Source: Bacteroidaceae bacterium (GTDB taxonomy: Bacteria > Bacteroidota > Bacteroidia > Bacteroidales > Bacteroidaceae). Taken from it: a stretch of DNA of 5,893 nucleotides. The stretch spans positions 1 through 5,893 of the forward strand of contig CAADWS010000032.1 in assembly GCA_900752815.1 (NCBI GenBank), given 5' to 3'. The stretch's first letter is position 1; every line of letters begins with the position of its first letter. The notes beneath the pieces were generated by a model. It ran no database searches. It was not told where the DNA came from and worked only from the letters and a program-made list of their open reading frames with translations. Positions 1-5,741 of this stretch are shown here, in pieces. Both the position numbers and the translations under genes were made by a program.

Positions 1-49
1 CGCCGAAACTTTGGTTTCCGCGACGGCCCCCGGCCGGTTTGTGTGGCAT
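1..49 (-). CDS. Possible 5' end of a minus-strand gene running off the left edge
   Basis: An ATG on the minus strand at 49-47 opens a frame that stays open to the window edge and reads MPHKPAGGRRGNQSFG. It begins 16 bases after the stop codon of the S41 protease and would be the next gene in the same direction. A purine-rich AGGGCACAG precedes the ATG. Sixteen codons are far too few to name a product, and a chance open frame in GC-rich DNA is quite possible. I do not recognise it. Confidence 0.25.
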   Translation of the reverse strand, partial: MPHKPAGGRRGNQSFG

Positions 50-65
50 CTGTGCCCTGGTGTTC

Positions 66-1730
66 TTACTTTTTCTTCGGTGAAGAGAGGATGCTGCGAT
101 AGCGGGCGTCGTCACACAGAATGGTGAGTGCCTCCTGCAGGTCCTTGTCATGGGGCAGGAAGTATTCAATGGCCCCCTTCTCATAATAGTTACTGCGGAG
201 AATGGCCATGTCGACCAATTGCCTGATTTCCTTTTCCCAGTGCTTGAAGTCGTGCTCCTCGTTGTGCACGAGTTTGGCTTCCAACGCATCAAATTCGGCC
301 TTGGCCACCTCGCCGTAGCCTTCCCGTTCGGCAATCTTGCGGAGCAGGCTGAGCGCATTGCGGCTCTGGCTGTCGTAAGTGAACTTTTCCTGCTTCAGGA
401 AGGCTCTGAAGTCGGCGTAGTCCTGGTCGCTGATGTGAAACTGGGAGGGCGACGCGATGGACTTGTGGGTGTTGCTGTATTTCACCGAATAGTCGAAGAG
501 CGGGAAGGACAGTTCCAGGGCTGTGAGCAGGCTGGGAAGGCTGTCGGCTTCGATGATGACGTCGGGGGTGATGCCGCCGCCGTCGCGTACCGGGCGGCCG
601 GCTGCCGTGTGGAATTCCTTTGACAGGCTGTCCGGGCGGAATTTGGGCATGCCGTTGCTGAACTCATAGGCCTGGATGCACCGGCCGCTGGGAATGTAGT
701 ATTTGCTGGTGGTCAGCTTGAGCGCCGTCTGGTAGTCGAGCGGGCGCGACTGCTGCACGAGTCCTTTTCCGTAGGTGCGGCGGCCCAGCACAATGGCCCG
801 GTCGTAGTCCTGCAGCGCTCCACAGGTGATTTCGGCCGCTGAGGCCGTTCCGAAGTCAGTCAGGATGGCCAGCGGAATCTGTGTGTCCCAGGGGTCCTGG
901 CGGGTTTTGTAGGTGGCGTTCATCTGGGGCAGTTTCCCCTTGATGCTGACCACGGGCAGTCCTTTCGGGATGAAAAGGTTGACGATGTTGACCGCCTCCA
1001 GCATCAGTCCGCCGCCGTTGTCGCGCAGGTCGAGGATGAGGCGTCTGGCGCCTTTCTCTTTCAGAGATTCGAAGGCATGGCGCACGTCGCGTGAGGTGTT
1101 TTCCGTATATCCGTTCAGCAGCACGTAGCCCACGCTGTCGGCCAGCATGCCGGTATAAACGACGCTGGGCAGGGAAATGTTCTTGCGTGTGATGCTGAAG
1201 TGGAGGCTGTCGGCCACATAGGGGCGCTTGACGACAATGTTGAGCGTGGTGCCGGGGTCGCCGCGCAGGGCGTTGCTCACCTCGCTGGAATACTCGCCGC
1301 GGTCGCGCTTGCCGCAAACGCCGATGTCCTTGCCGTCAATGCTCAGGATGATGTCGCCGCGGCGCAGTCCGCCTTCGGCGGCCGGCATGTGTTCGTAGGG
1401 GTCGGAAATGACGCAGCGGTCGGCGGCCTTGTTATAGGAAATCAGTGAGCCGATGCCGGCGTATTTTCCGGTGGTCATCTGTTTGAGTTCGTCAACCTTT
1501 TCTTCGTTGTAATAAACCGTGTAGGGGTCGAGCTGCGCCAGCATGTAGTTAATGGCGTTTTCGATTTGCTTGCTGGCGTCGAGCGTATCGACGTAATACT
1601 GGTCGAGCTGTCGGTAGAGCGTGTTGAAAATTTCCAGTTGCCGGGTAACTTCGGCGTTGTGCTCGCTGTTTTGTGCGGCCGCGGGGAGCAGTCCCAGGCA
1701 GGCGAGCAGGCAGCAGATGATTTTTTTCAT
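66..1730 (-). CDS. Secreted S41-family C-terminal processing protease with PDZ domain
   Basis: The 554-residue product is a serine endopeptidase of the CtpA/Prc family (MEROPS S41), which in other bacteria trims or degrades envelope proteins near their C-termini. Residues 1-20 form a typical signal peptide (MKK, a hydrophobic core, then PAAAQ), so it should act in the periplasm or at the outer membrane. A helical N-terminal part (about 22-84) precedes a PDZ-like domain (about 85-172, with GLRRGDIILSIDGK at 121-134). The catalytic domain follows, with LRDNGGG at 235-241, the predicted nucleophile Ser297 in GTASAAE, and the general-base Lys322 in TYGKG. A GGGITPD motif at 384-390 closes the core. 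The remaining 150 or so residues look helical and charged and fit the longer CTPs of Bacteroidales. The start is the only one that gives the signal peptide. It lies 72 bases downstream of the kinase gene in the same direction, with a hairpin between them. Family assignment is secure; substrate is unknown. Confidence 0.95.
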   Translation of the reverse strand: MKKIICCLLACLGLLPAAAQNSEHNAEVTRQLEIFNTLYRQLDQYYVDTLDASKQIENAINYMLAQLDPYTVYYNEEKVDELKQMTTGKYAGIGSLISYNKAADRCVISDPYEHMPAAEGGLRRGDIILSIDGKDIGVCGKRDRGEYSSEVSNALRGDPGTTLNIVVKRPYVADSLHFSITRKNISLPSVVYTGMLADSVGYVLLNGYTENTSRDVRHAFESLKEKGARRLILDLRDNGGGLMLEAVNIVNLFIPKGLPVVSIKGKLPQMNATYKTRQDPWDTQIPLAILTDFGTASAAEITCGALQDYDRAIVLGRRTYGKGLVQQSRPLDYQTALKLTTSKYYIPSGRCIQAYEFSNGMPKFRPDSLSKEFHTAAGRPVRDGGGITPDVIIEADSLPSLLTALELSFPLFDYSVKYSNTHKSIASPSQFHISDQDYADFRAFLKQEKFTYDSQSRNALSLLRKIAEREGYGEVAKAEFDALEAKLVHNEEHDFKHWEKEIRQLVDMAILRSNYYEKGAIEYFLPHDKDLQEALTILCDDARYRSILSSPKKK

Positions 1731-1746
1731 AGGTCGGGGGATGGGG

Positions 1747-1772
1747 AAAAATGGGCCGCCCCAGCGGGCGGC
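1747..1772 (-). terminator. Hairpin with U-tract between kinase and protease genes
   Basis: A perfect 7-bp GC stem (GCCGCCC at 1755-1761, GGGCGGC at 1766-1772) has a 4-base loop. On the minus strand it is followed, after CCA, by five T (plus-strand A at 1747-1751). It lies 30 bases past the kinase stop codon and 25 bases before the protease start. This is the shape of an intrinsic terminator or attenuator. Because I see no strong separate promoter for the protease, it may terminate only partly, or process the transcript so that the two genes are expressed at different levels. Confidence 0.5.
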
Positions 1773-1802
1773 GGAGAATATTTTCGGTTGTCGGTCAGGA
1801 AG

Positions 1803-2774
1803 TTAGCGAATCTGTTCCCGGATGGAAGTCCAGGCGCTTTCAGGCAGTTCGGAGCCGATGACCTGGATGACTTCACCCGCAAGCAGGCTGCCGTTGTAGA
1901 GGCAGTCGATGAGCGGAAGTCCGGCAGCATGTCCGTAAAGGAAACCGGCGGCAAAAAAGTCGCCCGCAGCTGTAGTGTCGACCACGCAAGGCACGTCGGT
2001 GGCCGGGTGGTGCGCCGTTTCGCCGGCACAGCAGGCCATGGCGCCGGCCTTGCCGATTTTGACAACTGCCACTTCGCATATGTTGCCCAGCATGCCGAGG
2101 GCTTCCTGCGGTTCGCGGCCGGTGAAACTGTAGGCTTCCTCCTCGTTGGCGAAGACGATGTCAGTCTTTTCGAGCAGGTAGCCAAAGAAGTCGCGGTCGC
2201 CTTCCACAATGTTGTAGCTGGCCAGGTCGAGGCAGACTTTCAGTCCTGCGCCGTGCGCCATGTCGACGGCGCATTCGATGAGGTCGTGATTCTGCACCAG
2301 ATAGCCCTCAATAAAGAAATAGCCGTATCCGTCAAACCACTCGCGGCGCATGTCGTCGGCTGTGAGGCATGCGGCCGAACCCAGGTAGGTACCGAAGGTG
2401 CGCTGTCCGTCGGGAGAAATGAACGTGGAGGCAACGCCTGTGGGGTGTATGTCGCAGAGCAGATGCGGGCTGATGCCGCGCCGGCGGCAGTTGTCGGCGA
2501 AGAAACGGCCGTTTTCATCGTCCGAAATCTTACCGATGAAGGCGGGCGATGCCCCCAGATTGGCCAGTGCCAGCATGACGTTGCCGGCGGAACCGCCGGT
2601 GGCCCGTCTGACTTCCATTCCGGCCATCCGTTCGCACAGGCTGCGGTAACGGTCGGTGTCGATGAGTTGCATGGAACCTTTGGGGAGCTGGAGCTCGTCA
2701 AGCAGGCTGTCGTTGGGGATTTTTACCAGGGCATCCACCAGCGCATTTCCTATTCCGATGATTTTTTTCCTCAT
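1803..2774 (-). CDS. PfkB-family carbohydrate/nucleoside kinase (ribokinase or adenosine kinase type)
   Basis: The 323-residue product is a ribokinase-fold kinase that transfers phosphate from ATP to a sugar or nucleoside hydroxyl in the cytoplasm. It carries both PfkB signatures: the glycine-rich TGGSAGN at 59-65, and DTTAAGDFFAAGF at 266-278, in which Asp272 is the expected catalytic base and AAGD forms the anion hole (many family members have GAGD here). The ANEEEAYSFTG segment at 209-219 matches the N-x-x-E-type metal/ATP region. Length is normal for the family. An in-frame ATG seven codons upstream (2795) exists, but it overlaps the predicted -7 promoter box at 2793-2800 and would lie upstream of the transcription start. 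I therefore chose the ATG at 2774, which gives the usual MRKKIIGIGNALVD start. Substrate cannot be told from sequence alone; overall it resembles the kinases often annotated as adenosine kinase or sugar kinase in Bacteroidota. It is the first gene of its transcript and is followed by the protease. Confidence 0.93.
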   Translation of the reverse strand: MRKKIIGIGNALVDALVKIPNDSLLDELQLPKGSMQLIDTDRYRSLCERMAGMEVRRATGGSAGNVMLALANLGASPAFIGKISDDENGRFFADNCRRRGISPHLLCDIHPTGVASTFISPDGQRTFGTYLGSAACLTADDMRREWFDGYGYFFIEGYLVQNHDLIECAVDMAHGAGLKVCLDLASYNIVEGDRDFFGYLLEKTDIVFANEEEAYSFTGREPQEALGMLGNICEVAVVKIGKAGAMACCAGETAHHPATDVPCVVDTTAAGDFFAAGFLYGHAAGLPLIDCLYNGSLLAGEVIQVIGSELPESAWTSIREQIR

Positions 2775-2792
2775 TTTTGTGCAATTTTCTTG

Positions 2793-2800
2793 CAAAGATA
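2793..2800 (-). promoter_or_regulatory. Promoter -7 box of the kinase gene
   Basis: Read on the minus strand this is TATCTTTG, an exact match to the Bacteroidota -7 consensus TAnnTTTG. It lies 18 bases upstream of the chosen ATG, so the mRNA leader would be only about 10-15 bases. No good TTTG -33 box is present at the usual 19-21 bp spacing, so the -33 side is weak. The box decides the start codon of the kinase. Confidence 0.6.
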
Positions 2801-2831
2801 TTGTTTATTTCAAAAATAACCATTACTTTTG
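2801..2831 (+). promoter_or_regulatory. Promoter of the tRNA-Asn gene
   Basis: A TTG -33 element at 2801-2803 is followed after 20 bp by TACTTTTG at 2824-2831, an exact TAnnTTTG -7 box. Spacing and both boxes fit the Bacteroidota sigma-ABfr consensus. Transcription would begin near 2837, some 40 bases before the mature tRNA. The -33 element directly abuts the oppositely directed -7 box of the kinase promoter. The 12-mer TACTTTTGCATC recurs exactly at 5734-5745. Confidence 0.65.
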
Positions 2832-2844
2832 CATCGCATTTCCG

Positions 2845-2867
2845 AAAAAAAGCAACGATAGCGTTGC
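2845..2867 (-). terminator. Minus-strand intrinsic terminator inside the tRNA leader
   Basis: A perfect 6-bp stem (GCAACG 2852-2857, CGTTGC 2862-2867) with loop ATAG is preceded on the plus strand by seven A (2845-2851), so on the minus strand the hairpin is followed at once by seven U. That is a textbook intrinsic terminator for transcription coming from the right, placed just before the kinase promoter. In the plus-strand tRNA precursor the same hairpin would form part of the 5' leader, extended by TTTCC (2839-2843) pairing with GGAAA (2868-2872). Confidence 0.55.
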
Positions 2868-2875
2868 GGAAAACT

Positions 2876-2949
2876 GCTTCAGTAGCTCAGTTGGTTAGAG
2901 CACCTGACTGTTAATCAGGGGGTCGTTGGTTCAAGCCCATCCTGAAGCG
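2876..2949 (+). tRNA. tRNA-Asn (anticodon GTT)
   Basis: The cloverleaf is complete. The acceptor stem is GCTTCAG (2876-2882) with CTGAAGC (2942-2948), all seven pairs perfect. The D arm is GCTC/GAGC (2885-2888, 2898-2901) with a GG in its loop. The anticodon stem CCTGA/TCAGG (2903-2907, 2915-2919) encloses loop CTGTTAA with anticodon GTT at 2910-2912, decoding AAC and AAU. The variable loop has five bases. The T arm GTTGG/CCATC with loop TTCAAGC contains one T-T mismatch (2926 with 2940). The discriminator is G2949. CCA is not encoded and must be added by the nucleotidyltransferase. It is a single tRNA gene with its own promoter and terminator. Confidence 0.96.
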
Positions 2950-2960
2950 CAAAACGAGGG

Positions 2961-2997
2961 AAAAAGGTTGTCGGTTATATCGCTGACAACCTTTTTT
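2961..2997 (+). terminator. Bidirectional intrinsic terminator after tRNA-Asn
   Basis: AAAAAGGTTGTC (2961-2972) pairs perfectly with GACAACCTTTTT (2985-2996) around a 12-base loop, and six T (2992-2997) follow the GC core on the plus strand. It ends the tRNA transcript 12 bases past the mature 3' end. Since five A precede the stem, it should also stop minus-strand transcription arriving from the glycosidase gene. Confidence 0.88.
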
Positions 2998-3102
2998 CGT
3001 TGTTACGGTCTTTCCGGCGGAAGCATTGTTACCTTGTAAGAAGGAAGGAAACCGCAGTCGCGACTTTCCTTTTTCTTTGGCAGACGGCAGAGCGGCCGCC
3101 GA

Positions 3103-3154
3103 AGAACGGCAAACGCCCCGAAACGTTACAGCGTTTCGGGGCGTTTGCCGTTCT
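3103..3154. repeat. Perfect 23-bp inverted repeat directly after the glycosidase stop codon
   Basis: The arm at 3103-3125 is exactly complementary to the arm at 3132-3154, with loop TTACAG. The stem core is CGCCCCGAAACG. It starts one base beyond the TAA stop (3158-3156, minus strand) of the 720-codon gene. Neither side has a U-tract, so it is not a canonical intrinsic terminator, although its position at the 3' end suggests a role in termination or mRNA 3'-end protection. Confidence 0.9.
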
Positions 3155-3155
3155 G

Positions 3156-5318
3156 TTATTTCGTGCCGACATGCAGGTGGAGCGTTTGTCCGTCTTTTAT
3201 CCGGTAGGCGTGTTCTTTTCCGTTTTCAATGAGGCGTACGGAAAGTTTGCCTTCCGGCAGACGTTCCACTTCAATGTCGAAAAGGCTGCCGAAGGCGGCA
3301 ATCCGGCGCAGGTGCATGCCAGGCCAGGCTTCCGGCAGGCGGGGAGTCAGGTCGAATTGCCGGAAGCCGGTGGGGCGTATGCCGAAAAGCCCTTCCGTGA
3401 TGATGCGGGCATAGAGCGCGCTTTCGGCCGAAAGATGGCGCTGGTTGCCTTCGGGCCATGCTTCGATGGCATAAGGCACGTGCTCGCCGAGCAGGCGGGT
3501 ACGCGAGTAGGCGGAGAGGTAGGGGAGTCCTTTTTCGGTGGCTCCAACGGCCAGTACGCCGCGCAGGGCGTAGAGGGTGGAGCGGTCCCAGAAGGTTTTG
3601 CTGCCGGCTGCAGTCAGCAGGCCGTCGGCAGTCCACAGATGGGGGGAGAACAGAGCCTGGATGGTGCCTTCGGCGCGTTCGTCAATGCCGACGGTGAGCG
3701 GAATGCATATCCAGGACCGCAGGACGTCGTTGCCCGCGTAATAACGGTAGGTGTCGAATCCCTCCATGCGCCAGCCGAAATGTTTTTCAATGTTCCGGCG
3801 CAGCTGTTCCGCTTGCTTCAGATAGCTGCGGTGCTGCCCTTTGCCCAGTTCCTTGGAAAGCATGGCGGCGGAGCGTAGTGCGTCGTAGTAGAGCGAGGAG
3901 GTGCAGAGGTTGGCTTTCCCGGCGGGAAAACGGTTCTCCAGTTCGTCGCAGTCGGAAGCCACCACTCCGTCGCTGTTGAGTTGCCGGCGGCAGTATTCCA
4001 GACACCATTCGATGAGCGGCCAGAGCTGTTCCGCTTCCTTCTGGTCCCCCCGCGCGAGTGCATAGCGTCCTGCACCGTAGGCAATCATGGCTGCGTCGCC
4101 GCGGTCGCCGGCCCCATTCCATATATCCTTGCCCTCGGCGATGATGGAACTGGGGATGGGCTTCCATTCCGGGTTGATGAACCGTGCAAAATGGCGATAG
4201 GCGTTCAGAGCCGACGCATTGCCGTAGGCGTAGCCCACGAAGGGGAAGAAGGGGTTGGCGTATTCTGCCTGGTCGTTGGCCCAGATGGCGGCATAGTAGG
4301 ATTCGCCGCCCGGTCCGTGCATGGGCCCGCCTTCGGTTTCGTAGATGCTTTCGCAAGCGCGTATTTTGGAAAAGGCAAACAGACGGTCGATGACGGAGTC
4401 GGGAGTTTCGAGCACGAGTGTTCCCATCCATTCGTTGACCAGTTGTTGCCGGTGCTCCAGTTCCCGTGCAGGAAGAATTTCCGGTTCCGGTTCTCCGGGT
4501 GCGGTGGCTGCGGTGTAGGCGGCGAAGCGGAGGGTGTCGCCGGGTGCGATGCTGTAATGGCCGCCACCTTCAACGGCCTGAATGATGCGGTAGGAACCGT
4601 CAACGCCCTGTTCGGCCGGCGTGGTGCTGATTTGTCGTGTTTCCGGAATTTCAACCAGCAGGTTCCGTTTGCCGAGATTGACCATTCTGTAGAGTTCTAT
4701 GAGGACAGGCCGGTCGGTCGAAGGGAGATAGCGGCGGGTAAGTTCCCATTTTTCATTATCGCTTTTTCCATACCGGCTGGTTACGGTAAGCAGTCCTTTC
4801 AGGTGAACCGACTGCACCTGTTCGCCGGCAGGGCTGTATCCGTTGACGGTCACGGCATCGAGCGGGTCCCAGTTGTAACGCCTCATCAGGCTGGCGTGGG
4901 TGTTGTTGGGCACGGTGCGGAGCAGGGGCCATACCATGCTTTTGTTGACGGTGAAGCTGCCGTCGGCTTCGACGCCGTATCGGAGCACGACGGAGACGCT
5001 GCGTCCGCTCATTTCGATATGGTCGTGATGGGGCAGGCGCTTTTCGGTGTTCCAGACTATGCCGCCGTCATCGGCCAGCTGCCAGCGGAGTTGCGCGTGG
5101 GCTGCCGGAAACGTCAGAAAGGCGAGTGCGCAGCAGGCTGCTTTGTAAAGACATTTGTCCGCACCGTGGATTCGTCCGATCCGCAGTTTCCTGAGGAAAT
5201 CGGTGCTTTTCCGGATTTTCATTCGTAGCGGGAGCTCTTGCGGGCAGCCGGTGTTTTCTTTCGTGAGGGCATCCCTGAAGAAATCGGAAACGGAGAAAGG
5301 GTCTTGAATGTTTTTCAT
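3156..5318 (-). CDS. Exported six-hairpin glycosidase-superfamily protein
   Basis: The 720-residue product appears to be a carbohydrate-active enzyme with an (alpha/alpha)6 barrel, exported to the periplasm or cell surface. Residues about 76-300 look beta-rich (N-terminal sandwich). Residues about 301-645 carry the aromatic- and acid-rich pattern of six-hairpin glycosidases: IWANDQAEY (345-353), KDIWNGAGDRGDAA (397-410), SDCDELENRF (455-464), YAIEAWPEGNQRHLSAES (616-633). The end, EGLFGIRPTGF (642-652) followed by a short beta domain, is the familiar C-terminal layout of rhamnosidase-like and related enzymes. Acidic residues such as D349, D456, E459, E619 and E632 are candidates for catalysis, but I cannot assign them or the GH family. 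A signal peptide is evident at about 55-75 (hydrophobic AACCALAFLTF, then AHA before Gln76), which leaves an odd 54-residue stretch in front. Starts are M1 (5318) or M33 (5222); no closer ATG, GTG or TTG is in frame. M1 is kept because AT-rich Bacteroidales-like leader DNA precedes it. No partner genes of a polysaccharide-utilisation locus (SusC/SusD) are visible here. Confidence 0.82.
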   Translation of the reverse strand: MKNIQDPFSVSDFFRDALTKENTGCPQELPLRMKIRKSTDFLRKLRIGRIHGADKCLYKAACCALAFLTFPAAHAQLRWQLADDGGIVWNTEKRLPHHDHIEMSGRSVSVVLRYGVEADGSFTVNKSMVWPLLRTVPNNTHASLMRRYNWDPLDAVTVNGYSPAGEQVQSVHLKGLLTVTSRYGKSDNEKWELTRRYLPSTDRPVLIELYRMVNLGKRNLLVEIPETRQISTTPAEQGVDGSYRIIQAVEGGGHYSIAPGDTLRFAAYTAATAPGEPEPEILPARELEHRQQLVNEWMGTLVLETPDSVIDRLFAFSKIRACESIYETEGGPMHGPGGESYYAAIWANDQAEYANPFFPFVGYAYGNASALNAYRHFARFINPEWKPIPSSIIAEGKDIWNGAGDRGDAAMIAYGAGRYALARGDQKEAEQLWPLIEWCLEYCRRQLNSDGVVASDCDELENRFPAGKANLCTSSLYYDALRSAAMLSKELGKGQHRSYLKQAEQLRRNIEKHFGWRMEGFDTYRYYAGNDVLRSWICIPLTVGIDERAEGTIQALFSPHLWTADGLLTAAGSKTFWDRSTLYALRGVLAVGATEKGLPYLSAYSRTRLLGEHVPYAIEAWPEGNQRHLSAESALYARIITEGLFGIRPTGFRQFDLTPRLPEAWPGMHLRRIAAFGSLFDIEVERLPEGKLSVRLIENGKEHAYRIKDGQTLHLHVGTK

Positions 5319-5439
5319 AGATATCGGATTTATTTTTTTGTGAAAATAAAAATGGATTCATTCTCAGTGTTGAGGCTGTCTTTCCTGCGGAAAATGGAAA
5401 CCGTGAAGTGGCCGGTACAGTTTTTTCGTGGTTATGCAT

Positions 5440-5459
5440 GGACAAATTTTGTTTTGTCC
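5440..5459. repeat. Hairpin in the glycosidase mRNA leader
   Basis: GGACAAA (5440-5446) and TTTGTCC (5453-5459) form a perfect 7-bp inverted repeat with a 6-base loop. If the promoter at 5513-5520 is used, it would lie in the 5' leader about 120 bases before the first ATG. A second, AT-only dyad, TTTATTTT/AAAATAAA (5329-5336, 5343-5350), lies just upstream of that ATG. Function is unknown. Confidence 0.4.
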
Positions 5460-5512
5460 GGTAATTGGAGAGGAAATATGCCTTTTGTGCGTTCAACAAT
5501 GTTTGTGCAATA

Positions 5513-5543
5513 CAAAATTAGAAAATAAAAAGCAACGGACGAA
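5513..5543 (-). promoter_or_regulatory. Likely promoter of the glycosidase gene
   Basis: On the minus strand TAATTTTG (5520-5513) matches the TAnnTTTG -7 box exactly, and a weak -33 box TTCG (5543-5540) lies 19 bp upstream. It is the only exact -7 match I found on this strand between 5319 and the right edge. Use of it would give a leader of roughly 190 bases before M1, longer than usual. Confidence 0.5.
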
Positions 5544-5633
5544 TAAGTATATGGATTAAAAAACGCTGTGGTTCTCGGCTTGCAGTCGGGTAGGAGTTTC
5601 GCTGATGGAAAATGAGAGAAATAAGTGAAAGGT

Positions 5634-5665
5634 ACAAAAAGTAAAAAGATGACAAAAAGTAAAAA
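5634..5665. repeat. Two-copy direct repeat, 14-bp unit, 18-bp period
   Basis: ACAAAAAGTAAAAA occurs exactly at 5634-5647 and again at 5652-5665. The unit shares its ACAAAA(A)GT core with the GTACAAAAGT copies at 5678-5687 and 5699-5708. The A-tracts could bend DNA or form part of a regulator binding array upstream of the plus-strand promoter. Confidence 0.75.
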
Positions 5666-5677
5666 CACCGTTTATTC

Positions 5678-5702
5678 GTACAAAAGTTGTATAGTTTTGT
5701 AC
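5678..5702. promoter_or_regulatory. Operator-like dyad 1 (GTACAAAA-N9-TTTTGTAC)
   Basis: A perfect 8-bp inverted repeat is separated by nine bases (GTTGTATAG). Its right arm overlaps a second GTACAAAAGT direct copy at 5699-5708. It lies upstream of the plus-strand -7 box at 5734. The design matches dyad 2, and the two centres (5690 and 5732) are 42 bp apart. A binding site for a dimeric regulator is inferred; the dyad itself is seen directly. Confidence 0.55.
5692..5699 (+). promoter_or_regulatory. Possible alternative -7 box
   Basis: TAGTTTTG matches TAnnTTTG on the plus strand but sits inside dyad 1 and lacks a convincing -33 box at the usual distance. It could be a second, upstream promoter, or simply part of the operator. 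Confidence 0.25.
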
Positions 5703-5709
5703 AAAAGTG

Positions 5710-5741
5710 TTAGATGGAAATGCAAAAACTCTCTACTTTTG
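5710..5741 (+). promoter_or_regulatory. Plus-strand promoter at the right end
   Basis: TACTTTTG at 5734-5741 is an exact TAnnTTTG -7 box. The 12-mer TACTTTTGCATC is identical to that of the tRNA-Asn promoter in this window. The -33 side is weak (TTAG, 5710-5713, 20 bp upstream), which suggests that an activator may be needed. Transcription would start near 5747, about 115 bases before the possible start codon at the right edge. Confidence 0.55.

Noticed and set aside
2775..2795. Upstream in-frame ATG for the kinase at 2795
   Set aside because: It overlaps the -7 promoter box, so it should not be in the mRNA. The ATG at 2774 gives the standard family N-terminus.
1566..2819. 417-codon plus-strand open frame opposite the kinase and the protease start
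   Set aside because: It is antisense to two genes with clear family motifs, its product has no recognisable domain, and the openness follows from GC-rich third positions on the other strand.
2876..2949. The tRNA gene as an integration site for a mobile element
   Set aside because: I found no integrase gene and no repeated copy of the tRNA 3' end elsewhere in the window.
3041..3074. Possible hairpin AAGGAAA/TTTCCTT with a pyrimidine-rich flank
   Set aside because: The stem is short and AT-rich with a 13-base loop, and neither flank has a clean U-run. It is too weak to call a terminator.
3000..3878. 292-codon plus-strand open frame after the tRNA terminator
   Set aside because: It crosses the 23-bp inverted repeat and lies antisense to the glycosidase, with no family motif.
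3981..5228. 415-codon plus-strand open frame opposite the glycosidase
   Set aside because: It is the mirror of a well-supported coding frame and has low-complexity G/V/A-rich composition typical of antisense shadows.
5432..5668. 78-residue hydrophobic minus-strand frame beginning MFLLFVIFLLF
   Set aside because: The hydrophobic run is what A/T-rich repeats encode by chance. The frame contains the predicted glycosidase promoter and has no start signal of its own.
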